This document shows positions 25,350-34,352 of a stretch of 64,000 nt of DNA, one piece after another. The notes beneath the pieces are model-generated. The model was not told where the DNA came from, searched no databases, and saw only the letters and a program-made list of their open reading frames with translations. The DNA comes from JBBSBL01 sp046330255 (GTDB lineage Bacteria; Actinomycetota; Thermoleophilia; Solirubrobacterales; Solirubrobacteraceae): contig JAXLTC010000002.1 in NCBI GenBank assembly GCA_046330255.1, positions 248,001-312,000 on the forward strand, read 5' to 3'. Position 1 is the first letter of the stretch. Every line of letters begins with the position of its first letter. A program made the translations under genes and the position numbers.

Positions 25350-26327
25350 CTACGCGGCCGCGCCCGCCTCCGCGGCCCCTGCCGCAAGCGGCGTGTCGCG
25401 CAGGTAGCGCTCGGCATCCAGCGCCGCCTGACAGCCGGTTCCCGCGGCGGTGACCGCCTGGCGGTAGGTGTGGTCGACGAGGTCTCCCGCGGCGAAGACG
25501 CCCGGCAGGCTCGTCCGGGTCGAGCGGTCGCGGGTGAGCACGTAGCCGTTCTCGTCGGTCTCCACCACGCCGCGCACCAGCGCGGACTGCGGCTCGTGCC
25601 CGATCGCGATGAAGGCGCCGGTGGCGGGCAGCTCCCGAACCTCGCCGCTCTGCGCGTGCCGCATGCGCACGTGGTCCAGCGCGCCGCCCTCACCGGCCAC
25701 GAGCTCCTCCACCACGTACGGGGTCAGCCAGCGGATGTTCTCCACCGCCCGCGCGCGGTCGAGCATGATCGCCGAGGCGCGGAACTCGTCGCGGCGGTGC
25801 ACGATCGTCACGGTGCGGGCGAACTTGGCGAGGAACATCGCCTCCTCCATCGCCGAGTCGCCGCCGCCGACGATCACCGCCTCCGCGTCCTTGAAGAACG
25901 CGGCGTCGCACGTGGCGCAGTAGGACACGCCGCGGCCCGCGAGCTCCTCCTCGCCGGGCACGCCGATCGTCTTGTGCCGGGCGCCCATCGCCAGGATCAC
26001 CGCGCGAGCCCGGTGGCGCTCGTCGCCGATCGTCACCGTATGAACGCCGCCGGGCTCGTCGGAGAGCTCGACCGCGGTCACGTCGTCCGTCACGAGGCGC
26101 GCGCCGAAGCGCTCGGCCTGCGCGCGCAGCTGGGCCATCATCTCGGGCCCCATGACGCCGTCCGGGTAGCCGGGGAAGTTCTCGACGTCGGTCGTCTGCT
26201 GCAACAGCCCGCCCCAGGCGAAGCCCTCGGCGACCAGCGGCCGCAGGTCGGCGCGTCCCGTGTAGAGCGCGGCCGTGTACCCGGCCGGCCCGCTGCCGAT
26301 GATGATCACGTTCTCGATCTCGCTCAT
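25350..26327 (-). CDS. trxB: thioredoxin reductase
   Basis: 325 residues. FAD motif GSGPAGYTAALY at 11-22, redox pair Cys137-Ala-Thr-Cys140 (CATCD), NADPH motif GGGDSAMEEA and the late GVFAAGDLVDHTYRQAVTAAG block. Reduces thioredoxin with NADPH in the cytosol. A TATACT hexamer upstream suggests its own promoter, with GAGGGA before the ATG. Confidence 0.95.
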   Translation of the reverse strand: MSEIENVIIIGSGPAGYTAALYTGRADLRPLVAEGFAWGGLLQQTTDVENFPGYPDGVMGPEMMAQLRAQAERFGARLVTDDVTAVELSDEPGGVHTVTIGDERHRARAVILAMGARHKTIGVPGEEELAGRGVSYCATCDAAFFKDAEAVIVGGGDSAMEEAMFLAKFARTVTIVHRRDEFRASAIMLDRARAVENIRWLTPYVVEELVAGEGGALDHVRMRHAQSGEVRELPATGAFIAIGHEPQSALVRGVVETDENGYVLTRDRSTRTSLPGVFAAGDLVDHTYRQAVTAAGTGCQAALDAERYLRDTPLAAGAAEAGAAA

Positions 26328-26364
26328 GCGCTGGAGTCCCTCGCGGAAAGTAGTTGCTTCAGAA

Positions 26365-26370
26365 AGTATA
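26365..26370 (-). promoter_or_regulatory. -10 hexamer TATACT for trxB
   Basis: Minus-strand TATACT lies 37 nt upstream of the trxB ATG, inside the 46-base gap after the flippase-like gene. It is the most AT-rich promoter-like site in the window. A short leader with a Shine-Dalgarno-like GAGGGA would follow. Confidence 0.45.
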
Positions 26371-26373
26371 GTG

Positions 26374-27504
26374 TCAGGCCGCGACCCGCTCCAGCTTCCA
26401 GCGCTGGACGGTCTTGCGCAGCTGCAGGTAGGCGACGGCGCCCGGGATCGTCGGCAGCCAGAACGCGAACGCGCGGTAGGTGAGCACCGCGACCAGCGCC
26501 AGGCCCGCCTCGACGCCGAAGCCGACGAACGCGCCGACCATCGCGCCCTCGACGCCGCCGACGCCGCCGGGCAGCGGCAGCACGTTCCCGAGTTGGCCGA
26601 TGAAGTAGGCCATCACCACGACCGCGAACGGCGGCGCGAGGCCGAACGCGTGGAAGCACGCCCACAGCGTCGCGATGTCGAAGTACCACCAGCCGATCGC
26701 CCCGAGCAGGCCCGGGTCGCGCTCGCGCGTCAGCCGCAGCGCCGTCCGCACGCCGCTGGCGATCGACGCCGGGGCCGTCGCGAGCCGGCCGGCGAGGTGG
26801 GCGAAGCGCCCGCGCCCGCGCGACCATTCCCGCAGGCGGCGCTCGAAGTCCGACGGCAGCATCGACATCGCGCCGAACACGAGGATCACGGCGCCGCCGA
26901 AGAGCGCGGGCACGGTCGTGAACGCGAACGACGTCCCGCCCGGGAGCAGCCCGGAGTTCAGCCCGAGGCCGCCGATCACGAGCGTCGCCATGAAGACCCC
27001 GTAGAGGATCACCATGAAGGCCACCATCCGGCAGGCCACGAGCCTGCGCTCCATCCCGGAGCGCCGCAGCGCCCACGCCGTCACCGCGATGCCGCCCGCG
27101 CCGGCGGTCGCGAACAGCCGCGTCGCAGCCACGCCGGCCATCGTGATCAGGTAGCTCTCCCACAGCCCGATCGGGCTGTCCTCGCGCACGCAGACGGTGC
27201 GGAACAGGACCATGTAGGCCAGGTAGGAGCAGATCTCGAGCAGGCAGGCGGCGACGAGCCAGACCGCGTTGCCGTTGCGGATCCGCGCCCACGTGTCGTC
27301 GAGGCCCCCGATCCGCGGCAGCACGAAGTACAGGAAAGCGACCGCGGAGATGACGAACAGGGCGAACACGAGCACGCTGCGCCGCGTGAAGACGACCTGC
27401 GGCATCTCCTCGTCGTCGTCCGCACCCTCCGGCGTGGCGTTGGCCTCCTCGACGGGCGCCGTGCTGCGCGTGGCCTCGAGCGTCTCGTCGGCCATCGCCT
27501 TCAC
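26374..27504 (-). CDS. lysylphosphatidylglycerol synthase/flippase-like membrane protein (UPF0104, AglD/YbhN type)
   Basis: 376 residues with eight or so membrane helices starting at about residue 43, after an acidic N-terminal tail. The late motif GQLGNVLPLPGGVGGVEGAMVG is the signature of the LPG_synthase_TM family, here without the soluble aminoacyl-transferase domain. Members move or modify lipid-linked molecules. The GTG at 27504 overlaps the PAP2 gene stop (GTGA); an in-frame ATG at 27495 is an alternative. Coupled to the PAP2 gene, so the two probably act on the same lipid. Confidence 0.82.
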   Translation of the reverse strand: MKAMADETLEATRSTAPVEEANATPEGADDDEEMPQVVFTRRSVLVFALFVISAVAFLYFVLPRIGGLDDTWARIRNGNAVWLVAACLLEICSYLAYMVLFRTVCVREDSPIGLWESYLITMAGVAATRLFATAGAGGIAVTAWALRRSGMERRLVACRMVAFMVILYGVFMATLVIGGLGLNSGLLPGGTSFAFTTVPALFGGAVILVFGAMSMLPSDFERRLREWSRGRGRFAHLAGRLATAPASIASGVRTALRLTRERDPGLLGAIGWWYFDIATLWACFHAFGLAPPFAVVVMAYFIGQLGNVLPLPGGVGGVEGAMVGAFVGFGVEAGLALVAVLTYRAFAFWLPTIPGAVAYLQLRKTVQRWKLERVAA

Positions 27505-28433
27505 GCGCTCGCCCGCCGCTCGAGCGCCCGGACCCCGCGCGAGAGGGCGAGCAGCGCGGGCGTGGCCCGCGGACCGGCGCGGCGCACGCCCTCGGTCAAG
27601 GCGAGCCCGGCGAGCAGATCGACCACGTAGTGCTCCCCGAGGTACACGAGCGCGGTGCCGAGCGTCCCGGCGTAGGCCCAGCCGACGGCACCCGCGACCG
27701 GGCCGGTCTCGGCCAGCAGGTGTGCGGCCATCACCGAGGTTGCGAAGTGGAGGGAGGGCATCGCGGCCAGTGGATTGCCTCCCAGCAGAGCGTAGAGCGG
27801 GCCCCAGCGGTCGCGCCAGAACTGGCGCCCGTACTCGATCATCATCCGGCGCACGCGCGGGGTCTGGCCGTCCTCCATCCGGCCGTGCTGCGCCGCGTAC
27901 CAGGGCGGCGCGGTCGGCAGCGCCCAGTAGCAGAGCGCGCCGAGGTCGAAGACGGCGTAGGTGTGCACGGCCGCGCGCGCGTACCGCTCCCGGTGGAAGG
28001 CGAGGATGTACAGCAGGGTCGTGTGCGGCACCGCGAACCAGACCCAGTGCGTCCAGGCGAGCACCTTCTCGTAGGGGCGGATCCTTCCGGGATGCGCGAA
28101 CAGGCGCTGAAGGCGCAGCGTCGGGGGCACCCCGAGCCCGAGCGCGCGGTCGAGTCGCACCGGGTAGTCCACGTGCACGCGGCGCTCGAGCGCCTCCCGG
28201 TCGTCGGCCGGCATCTCGTAGGCGGCCACGTAGGCCCACATCTGGAGCATCGCGACCGCCACGTCTCGCGCGCGCGTGCGCGGGACGACCACGCACAGCG
28301 CGACCGGGGCCGCGGCCGCCGTGCCGATCACCGCCGGGGCGGGGATGCGCACCCGCCGGCGCAGCAGCGGCGCCGCCACCCCCGCCGCCACGACGGCCCA
28401 GGCGGTCGCGCGGATGACCGACGAGCGTCGCAA
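27501..28433 (-). CDS. PAP2 / inositol-phosphotransferase (Aur1-like) membrane enzyme
   Basis: 310 residues, several membrane helices. The PAP2-type acid phosphatase/transferase motifs appear as GGNPLAAMPSLHFA and, 40-odd residues later, YLGEHYVVD; the first KX6RP motif is not evident, as in Aur1/Ipt1 relatives. It may transfer inositol-phosphate or dephosphorylate lipid phosphates. No ATG or GTG precedes the first helix; a TTG start is chosen because TAGACT lies exactly 7 nt upstream, as in neighbouring leaderless genes. Its stop overlaps the flippase-like gene. Confidence 0.75.
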   Translation of the reverse strand: MRRSSVIRATAWAVVAAGVAAPLLRRRVRIPAPAVIGTAAAAPVALCVVVPRTRARDVAVAMLQMWAYVAAYEMPADDREALERRVHVDYPVRLDRALGLGVPPTLRLQRLFAHPGRIRPYEKVLAWTHWVWFAVPHTTLLYILAFHRERYARAAVHTYAVFDLGALCYWALPTAPPWYAAQHGRMEDGQTPRVRRMMIEYGRQFWRDRWGPLYALLGGNPLAAMPSLHFATSVMAAHLLAETGPVAGAVGWAYAGTLGTALVYLGEHYVVDLLAGLALTEGVRRAGPRATPALLALSRGVRALERRASA

Positions 28434-28440
28434 GACGCCG

Positions 28441-28508
28441 AGTCTAGAGGGCCGTCGGACGACCCCCGGGACGGCGTGGCGGCGGCGCGCGGGCCGCTGG
28501 CATAGGGT
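28441..28508. promoter_or_regulatory. divergent -10 hexamers for the PAP2 and crotonase genes
   Basis: TAGACT (minus, 28446-28441) is 7 nt from the TTG at 28433. TAGGGT (plus, 28503-28508) is 6 nt from the ATG at 28515, with AGGGA between. Confidence 0.5.
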
Positions 28509-28514
28509 CAGGGA

Positions 28515-29327
28515 ATGAGCGACTACAAGCTGGTCAAGGCCTGGGAGACCGTGAACCTCCACGCCGGCGATGGCGCCGCGCGGATCGAGCTGAACCGCCC
28601 GGAGACGATGAACGCCTGGAACCGCCAGTTCGGGCTCGACCTGCTCGCGGCGGTCGAGCGCGTCGCGGACGACCCCGAGGTGCGGGCCGTCGAGATCCGC
28701 GGCGCGGGACGCGGCTTCTCGTCCGGCGCGGATCTCAAGGCCGGGTTCGATCCGACGCCCGAGGGACACCCCGACGTCTACACGACGCTCACGGAGCGCT
28801 ACCACCCGATCATCACCGGGATCCGGCAAATGCCGAAGCCGGTGGTCGCCGCGGTCAACGGCCCGGCGGTGGGCATCGGCTGCTCGCTCGCGCTCGCCTG
28901 CGACCTCGTAGTCGCGGCGGAGTCCGCCTACTTCCTGCTCGCGTTCGTGAACATCGGGCTGGTGCCCGACGGCGGCTCATCGGTGCTGCTCCCGGCGCGC
29001 ACCGGCTTCTCGCGCGCGATGGAGATGTCGCTGCTGGGCGAGCGCGTCCCCGCGGCGACCGCGCTCCAGTGGGGGCTCGCCAACCGCGTGCTGCCGGACG
29101 CCTCCTTCGAGGAGGGCGTCGCCGAGCTCACGAAGCGGCTCGCCGCCGGGCCCACCCGCTCCTACGCCGGCACCAAGCGCCAGCTCAACGCGCGGGTCTT
29201 CGCGGGCATGGACGAGCAGCTCGAGCTAGAGGCGCGGATCCAGCAGGAGCAGGCCGCCACCGCGGACTTCGCCGAGGGCGCGCTGGCCTTCCTCGAGAAG
29301 CGGGCCGCGCGATTCACCGGCGCGTGA
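28515..29327 (+). CDS. enoyl-CoA hydratase/isomerase family protein (PaaG-like)
   Basis: 270-residue crotonase. Oxyanion-hole segments FSSGADLKAG and NGPAVGIGCSLALACDL are present. Both hydratase glutamates are missing: Ser occupies the first position (GCSLALACD), and the second is in a neutral FVNIGL stretch. Instead GLVPDGGSS carries the aspartate used by enoyl-CoA isomerases and PaaG (ring-1,2-epoxyphenylacetyl-CoA isomerase). It more probably shifts double bonds than hydrates them. Confidence 0.85.
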   Translation: MSDYKLVKAWETVNLHAGDGAARIELNRPETMNAWNRQFGLDLLAAVERVADDPEVRAVEIRGAGRGFSSGADLKAGFDPTPEGHPDVYTTLTERYHPIITGIRQMPKPVVAAVNGPAVGIGCSLALACDLVVAAESAYFLLAFVNIGLVPDGGSSVLLPARTGFSRAMEMSLLGERVPAATALQWGLANRVLPDASFEEGVAELTKRLAAGPTRSYAGTKRQLNARVFAGMDEQLELEARIQQEQAATADFAEGALAFLEKRAARFTGA

Positions 29328-29340
29328 CGGCATCTATAGA

Positions 29341-30270
29341 ATGCCGCGCGCTGTGAGGCCCGTCCGCAACCCAGCGACGCGGCGCCGGCGCATCGCCCGC
29401 GCGCTCGCCCTCGCCCTCGTGGTCGCGCTGGCGCTGCCCGCACAGGCGGCGGCGCTACGGATCACCCCCGAGAGCGGCGGCTCGCCGAACGCGGACGAGA
29501 TCTCGACCCTCTACGCGATCGTGCTCGCGATCGCGGTCGTGATCTTCCTGATCGTCGAGGGCGCGCTGCTGTACTCGCTCATCAAGTTCCGCTGGCGCAA
29601 GGGGCGCAAGGCCGCCCAGATCCACGGGAACACGCGCCTCGAGCTGGGCTGGACCATCGGGGCCGCGCTGCTGCTGGTCGTGCTCGCCACGATCACGTTC
29701 ATCAAGCTGCCGTCCATCCTCGACCCGCCCAACGGCGGTCCGAACGGGCTCGCCGTCGCGAGCGCGGACTCGACGCCGCGGCGCGCGATCCTCTCCGCCT
29801 CCACCACCGCCCCCAACCCGCCCAACGGCCGCAAGCTCACGATCACGGTCACCGGCCGCCAGTTCGTGTGGCGTTACACCTACGGCCCGGACTTCGCCAG
29901 CCCCTACTCCTACGAGACGATGGTTGCGCCCGCCGACACGGTCGTGGTGCTGAAGATCCAGGCGACCGACGTCATCCACTCGTGGTGGATCCCGGAGATG
30001 GGCGGGAAGTTCGACGCCGTCCCCGGCTACACGAACTACACGTGGTTCAAGGCGCCGATGCCCGCCGACCCGGTACGCGGCGACACGTACACCGGCCAGT
30101 GCGCCGAGCTCTGCGGCCGTCATCACGCGAACATGCTGGCCCGCGTTCGCATCGTCTCGCCCACGGTCTTCCGCGCCTGGCTCGCGGGGCAGAAGCAGCG
30201 GATCCGGCGCGCCAACCTGAACGCCGAGCGCCTGCGCCGCCAGCTGCAGGCGCAGGGCCAGATCTCCTAG
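29341..30270 (+). CDS. ctaC: cytochrome c oxidase subunit II (first set)
   Basis: 309 residues. Signal-like N-terminus, two membrane helices (about 55-80 and 100-120), then the periplasmic CuA domain with the first ligand His in DVIHSWWIP and the cluster CAELCGRHHANM. The first subunit-II region after IHGNTRLELGWT is longer than usual. It passes electrons from cytochrome c to subunit I. The ATG lies in a small hairpin (29328-29346), and a GTG at 29353 is an alternative start given TATAGA at 29335-29340. Followed by ctaD after 21 bases. Confidence 0.93.
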   Translation: MPRAVRPVRNPATRRRRIARALALALVVALALPAQAAALRITPESGGSPNADEISTLYAIVLAIAVVIFLIVEGALLYSLIKFRWRKGRKAAQIHGNTRLELGWTIGAALLLVVLATITFIKLPSILDPPNGGPNGLAVASADSTPRRAILSASTTAPNPPNGRKLTITVTGRQFVWRYTYGPDFASPYSYETMVAPADTVVVLKIQATDVIHSWWIPEMGGKFDAVPGYTNYTWFKAPMPADPVRGDTYTGQCAELCGRHHANMLARVRIVSPTVFRAWLAGQKQRIRRANLNAERLRRQLQAQGQIS

Positions 30271-30291
30271 CCGAAGCGAGCAGAGAGGGAA

Positions 30292-31995
30292 ATGTCCGCA
30301 ACTCTGGAGCGAACGACCGCCAGGCCGGTCCCCGAGGTGATCGCGCACGAGGTCCGCGCGCCGCGGACCACCAAGCGCTGGGTCGACTGGATCACGACCA
30401 CCGATCACAAGAAGATCGGGATCCTCTACATCGTCACGACGCTCGTCTTCTTCGTGCTCGGCGGCATCGAGGCGCTGCTGATCCGCCTCCAGCTCGGGGT
30501 CCCGAGCAACTCGCTGATCACACCCGAGCACTTCAACCAGCTGTTCACGATGCACGGGACGACGATGATCTTCCTGTTCGTCGTCCCGATCGCGGCCGGC
30601 CTCGGCAACTACTTCCTGCCGCTGATGATCGGCGCGCGCGACATGGCGTTCCCGCGCCTGAACGCGCTCAGCTACTGGCTGCTGCTGTTCGGCGGGATCG
30701 TCTTCTACGCGTCGCTGTTCTTCCAGCCGCCCGAAGCCGGCTGGTTCTCCTACACGCCGCTCTCGGACGCGACCTACAGCCCGGGCGGGGGCCAGGACGC
30801 CTGGATCTTCCTGATCCACATCACCGGCATCAGCTCGCTGGTCGGCTCGGTGAACTTCTACGCGACGATCGTGAACATGCGCGCGCCGGGCATGAGCTGG
30901 TCGCGGCTGCCCCTGTTCGTGTGGTCGATCCTGGTCTACGCGATCCTGCTGATCCTCTGCCTGCCCGTGGTCGCCGGGGCGGTGACGATGCTGCTCACCG
31001 ACCGCCACTTCGGAACCTCGTTCTTCGACCCGAGCGAGGGCGGGTCGCCGCTGCTGTGGCAGCACCTGTTCTGGTTCTTCGGGCACCCCGAGGTCTACAT
31101 CATGGTGCTGCCGGCCTTCGGGATCATCTCCGAGGTCCTGCCCGTGTTCGCGCGCAAGCCGATCTTCGGCTACAAGGCGGTCGCGGCCTCCACGGCGGTG
31201 ATCGCGTTCCTCTCCACGCTCGTCTGGGCGCACCACATGTTCGCGACGCCCAGCCCGACGGTGGTGCTCGCGTTCTTCATGCTGTCGTCGTTCCTGATCG
31301 CGGTGCCCACCGGGATCAAGATCTTCAACTGGCTCGCGACGCTGTGGCGCGGGACGATCATCGCCGCCACGCCGCTCTACTTCGCGGCCGGCTTCCTCTC
31401 GATCTTCGTCGTCGGCGGCATCACCGGCATCTTCCTCGCGATCTTCCCGGTCGATTGGCAGCTCACCGACACCTACTTCGTCGTCGCCCACTTCCACTAC
31501 GTGCTGATGGGCGGCGCGGTCTTCGCGATCTTCGCGGGCCTGTACTACTGGTTCCCGAAGATGAGCGGCAGGATGGCCGGGGAGCGGATGGGCAAGATCT
31601 CGTTCTGGCTGATGTTCATCGGCTTCAACATGACGTTCCTGGTGCAGCACTCGCTCGGCCTGGAGGGGATGCCGCGGCGCATCTACGAGTACCCGGTCGG
31701 CGCGGGCTGGGACACCGAGAACCTGATCTCCACGATCGGCGCGTTCGTGCTCGCGCTCGGCGTGGGCGTCTCGCTCTACAACTTCGTGCGCTCGCTGAAG
31801 ACCGGCGCGCAGGCGGGGCCGGACCCGTGGAAGGGCAACACGCTCGAGTGGTACATGGCCTCGCCGCCCCCGGTCAACAACTTCGACGTGATCCCGCGCG
31901 TGCGCTCGCTCGAGCCGATGCGCGACATCCGCCGCCAGGTCGCGCGCCAGACCGGCCAGCCCGCCGAGACGGGCGAGCGGCTGACGAAGGTCTGA
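30292..31995 (+). CDS. ctaD: cytochrome c oxidase subunit I, A1-like (first set)
   Basis: 567 residues, twelve helices. Heme/copper ligands are visible: HGTTMIFLF (low-spin heme), HPEVYIMVLP (CuB His and cross-linked Tyr), WAHHMF (CuB) and HFHYVL (both hemes). The glutamate in FFGHPEVY marks the A1 subfamily with a full D-pathway; ARDMAFPRLN supplies the D-channel aspartate. It reduces O2 to water and pumps protons. GAGAGGGAA precedes the ATG. Confidence 0.95.
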   Translation: MSATLERTTARPVPEVIAHEVRAPRTTKRWVDWITTTDHKKIGILYIVTTLVFFVLGGIEALLIRLQLGVPSNSLITPEHFNQLFTMHGTTMIFLFVVPIAAGLGNYFLPLMIGARDMAFPRLNALSYWLLLFGGIVFYASLFFQPPEAGWFSYTPLSDATYSPGGGQDAWIFLIHITGISSLVGSVNFYATIVNMRAPGMSWSRLPLFVWSILVYAILLILCLPVVAGAVTMLLTDRHFGTSFFDPSEGGSPLLWQHLFWFFGHPEVYIMVLPAFGIISEVLPVFARKPIFGYKAVAASTAVIAFLSTLVWAHHMFATPSPTVVLAFFMLSSFLIAVPTGIKIFNWLATLWRGTIIAATPLYFAAGFLSIFVVGGITGIFLAIFPVDWQLTDTYFVVAHFHYVLMGGAVFAIFAGLYYWFPKMSGRMAGERMGKISFWLMFIGFNMTFLVQHSLGLEGMPRRIYEYPVGAGWDTENLISTIGAFVLALGVGVSLYNFVRSLKTGAQAGPDPWKGNTLEWYMASPPPVNNFDVIPRVRSLEPMRDIRRQVARQTGQPAETGERLTKV

Positions 31996-32001
31996 TCCGG
32001 C

Positions 32002-32907
32002 GTGGAGGCCTCGCCCCTGAGCACGACCGCGCCCCGCTCGGCGGCGCTCGGCGCGCGCCGCGTCGCCGCCGACTACGTCGCGCTGACCAAGCCCAAGGTC
32101 CAGTCGCTGCTGCTGCTGACGACCGTGGCCTCGATGGAGATCGCGGGCGATCCGGCGCTCTCGACGATCCTGCTGACGTGCCTCGGCGGCTACCTCTCGG
32201 CGGGCGGCGCCGGCGCCGTGAACCACTGGTACGACCGCGACATCGACGCGCGGATGGAGCGCACCGCGGACCGGCCGGTCGCCTCCGGCCGGATCGCGCC
32301 GCGCAACGCGCTCGCGTTCGGGATCGCGCTCTCGGCGGCGTCCTTCCTGCTGCTCGCCTCGACCGTCAACCTGCTCGCGGCGTGCCTCGCCCTGTCCGGC
32401 TTCCTCGGCTACACGCTCGTCTACACGATGTGGCTGAAGCGCTCGACGCCGCAGAACATCGTGATCGGGGGCGCGGCGGGCGCGGTGCCGCCGCTGGTCG
32501 GCTGGGCCGCCGTGACGGGCTCGCTGAACGGCACCGCGCTGTTCCTGTTCGCGATCGTGTTCTTCTGGACCCCGCCCCACTTCTGGGCGCTCTCGCTGCT
32601 CATGAAGGACTCCTACGCGCGCGTCGGCGTGCCGATGCTGCCGGTCGTGCGCGGGGAGGCGGAGACGCGGCGCCAGATCCTGCTCTACACGCTGCTGCTC
32701 TACGCGGTGACGCAACTGCCGTTCTGCGCCGGAGCGTTCGGAGTCCCGTACCTGGTCGCCTCGATGCTGCTCGGCGGTGCCTTCATCGCCGGGGCGGTCG
32801 TGCTGTGGCGCCGCGCCGACCGCCGCTCGGCCCTGCGCCTGTACCTCTACTCGCTCGGCTACCTCGCGCTGCTGTTCGCGGCGATGGTCGCCGACACGAA
32901 GCTCTAG
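32002..32907 (+). CDS. ctaB: protoheme IX farnesyltransferase (heme O synthase)
   Basis: 301 residues, about eight membrane helices. UbiA-family motif NHWYDRDIDARMERTADRP binds the farnesyl diphosphate-Mg complex; a second conserved segment is FFWTPPHFWALSL. It makes heme O for the aa3-type oxidases encoded on both sides. GTG start 6 bases after ctaD, so it is part of the same operon. Confidence 0.94.
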   Translation: MEASPLSTTAPRSAALGARRVAADYVALTKPKVQSLLLLTTVASMEIAGDPALSTILLTCLGGYLSAGGAGAVNHWYDRDIDARMERTADRPVASGRIAPRNALAFGIALSAASFLLLASTVNLLAACLALSGFLGYTLVYTMWLKRSTPQNIVIGGAAGAVPPLVGWAAVTGSLNGTALFLFAIVFFWTPPHFWALSLLMKDSYARVGVPMLPVVRGEAETRRQILLYTLLLYAVTQLPFCAGAFGVPYLVASMLLGGAFIAGAVVLWRRADRRSALRLYLYSLGYLALLFAAMVADTKL

Positions 32908-32922
32908 GATCCCCCGCGCTCC

Positions 32923-33033
32923 ATGGACCGCAAGCTCGCCCGCAAGAACATCCGCTCGGCGCTGATCGTGACCGCCGTGTGCGTCTTCATGTTCGCGGCC
33001 GCGTTCGTCGCCGCGGCGATCTACAACGCGTGA
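32923..33033 (+). CDS. 36-residue single-helix membrane protein in the oxidase operon
   Basis: ATG-initiated small ORF encoding MDRKLARKNIRSALIVTAVC and then FMFAAAFVAAAIYNA: a basic cytoplasmic start and one membrane helix. The stop overlaps the next gene (TGATG). Size, place after ctaB and topology resemble tiny accessory subunits of heme-copper oxidases. That role is inferred. Confidence 0.65.
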   Translation: MDRKLARKNIRSALIVTAVCVFMFAAAFVAAAIYNA

Positions 33034-33278
33034 TGAGCGTCGCCGACGAGCAACCCGAGCAGGAGGCGCCGCCCGCCGGCGAGGAGATCCACCTCCCCGG
33101 CCCGACGCTGATCCCGATCCTCTGCGCGGCGGGCATCACGCTCGCCGTCATCGGGACCACGATCAGCATCGTCCTCGTGATCGTCGGCGTGCTGCTGTTC
33201 CTCGGCACGACGATCCGCTGGATCCGCGACACGCGCCGCGACATCGCGGCACTGCCGCCGGATCACACGAAGCGGTAG
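33033..33278 (+). CDS. 81-residue membrane protein, possible oxidase accessory subunit
   Basis: An acidic N-terminal tail of about 22 residues, then two hydrophobic segments (LIPILCAAGITLAVIGTTIS and IVLVIVGVLLFLGTTI) and a basic C-terminus. The ATG overlaps the stop of the preceding 36-residue gene. The gene layout resembles the CtaF/subunit-IV position of actinobacterial oxidase operons, but sequence similarity cannot be judged here. Confidence 0.65.
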   Translation: MSVADEQPEQEAPPAGEEIHLPGPTLIPILCAAGITLAVIGTTISIVLVIVGVLLFLGTTIRWIRDTRRDIAALPPDHTKR

Positions 33279-33370
33279 CGGCGGCCCCTGGGGGGACGCC
33301 GTCGGGGCGGGTCGCGCTCGGACCGCCTGTATGGAATGAGGGCGCGGCCGGCGCGTCGCGCTGAGCCGCG

Positions 33371-33645
33371 CGGAACGGCGGGCAACGAAAGGGGGGCCGG
33401 CCGATGCGCGGTTGTGTTGCGAAGCGGGTGTCCGGCGTGTGCGTTGGCGACCCGGGTTTGGACGCGGTTGCAGTTGAACTCGCCCGGCGAGCCTGATCGC
33501 ACCCGGGTCCCTCGGGCACACGAGGGGCGCCCCATTTCGATGCCCGCAGCACGGGACGCGCCGAGGCCGGGGGCCTTCGATGCCGGCGGTCCGGGGGCGC
33601 CGGCGCGGCGAAGCGCCGAGCCCCCTCTTGCCGCCGTTCGGAACG
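33371..33645. repeat. intergenic inverted-repeat element, copy 3
   Basis: Between convergent genes in the 402-base gap 33279-33680. Left core GAACGGCGGGCAACGAAAGG (33373-33392). Right core, read on the minus strand, CGAACGGCGGCAAGAGGGGG (33640-33621). The cores are 228 bases apart, further than in the other copies, and the inner arms are poorly conserved, so it is a diverged or expanded copy. The left core starts about 95 bases after the upstream gene. Nothing coding is convincing in this gap. Confidence 0.5.
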
Positions 33646-33680
33646 ACCCCGGAGCCCCGCGACCGCCGGCGGCGCCGGCC

Positions 33681-34094
33681 CTACGCCGCCGACGCCCCCG
33701 CCGGCACCTCGCAGTGCGCGCCCTCCTTGGTCCACATGCGCACGATGTCGCGCACCGAGAGCACGCCGGCGATCTCGCCGCCCTCGACCACCACGAGGTG
33801 CCGGAAGCCGCGCTCGACCATGACGCCTGCAGCCCGTTCCAGCGACCAGTCGGGCGAGGCGTAGACGATTCCGCTCGTGAGGTGGTCGGCGACCTTGGCC
33901 TCGTCGATGTCGAGGCCGTTGCCGACTGCGTTGAGGATGTCGCGCTCGGTGACGATCCCCGGGCCGGGGGCCTCCGGGTCGAGCACGACGGCCGCGCCGA
34001 CCCCGCGGGCGCTCATGCCCTGGGCCGCCTCGCGCAACGTGTGGCCCGGCCCGACGGTCAGCGTCACCGTCGTCATCCCCTCGCGCACCTGCAT
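33681..34094 (-). CDS. CBS-domain pair protein
   Basis: 137 residues forming two CBS domains (about 5-60 and 70-125), e.g. GVGAAVVLDP and RHLVVVEGGEIAGVLSVRDIV. Such stand-alone Bateman modules bind adenine nucleotides and sense energy state. The ATG at 34094 is preferred because GGGAGG lies just upstream; an in-frame ATG at 34136 would add 14 residues. A partner enzyme is not apparent. Confidence 0.85.
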   Translation of the reverse strand: MQVREGMTTVTLTVGPGHTLREAAQGMSARGVGAAVVLDPEAPGPGIVTERDILNAVGNGLDIDEAKVADHLTSGIVYASPDWSLERAAGVMVERGFRHLVVVEGGEIAGVLSVRDIVRMWTKEGAHCEVPAGASAA

Positions 34095-34336
34095 CCCGGC
34101 CCTCCCGGCGTCGATTGCAACGATTGACGCAAGCATAGCGCCGGGCCCGCGGCGTGGGCGGCGGGCTTTGGCCGGTCGTCCGGGACCGGGCAGCGAGCGC
34201 TCCCGCCCGCCCGCGCCCCGCGCGGACTCGAGCCCCCGGGCCCACCTCCGGACGCCTCCGCGCCATGCCGTGACGGGGCGCCCGGGCCGTCCGCGACGTC
34301 TGACGCGCTGCCCTGCCGTTCGTCGCGCCGCGCGAG

Positions 34337-34342
34337 TAGGAT
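34337..34342 (+). promoter_or_regulatory. -10 hexamer TAGGAT for the second oxidase operon
   Basis: TAGGAT is 10 nt before the ATG at 34353, which argues for that start over the in-frame ATG at 34341 that overlaps the hexamer. Confidence 0.5.
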
Positions 34343-34352
34343 GCCGCGCGAG

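Noticed and set aside
29455..32715. 1086-codon open frame on the minus strand across both subunit genes of the first oxidase.
   Set aside because: It mirrors clear cytochrome oxidase genes on the plus strand; the translation is a charged Arg/Asp/His/Gln-rich string without motifs, an artefact of very high GC third positions that exclude stops.
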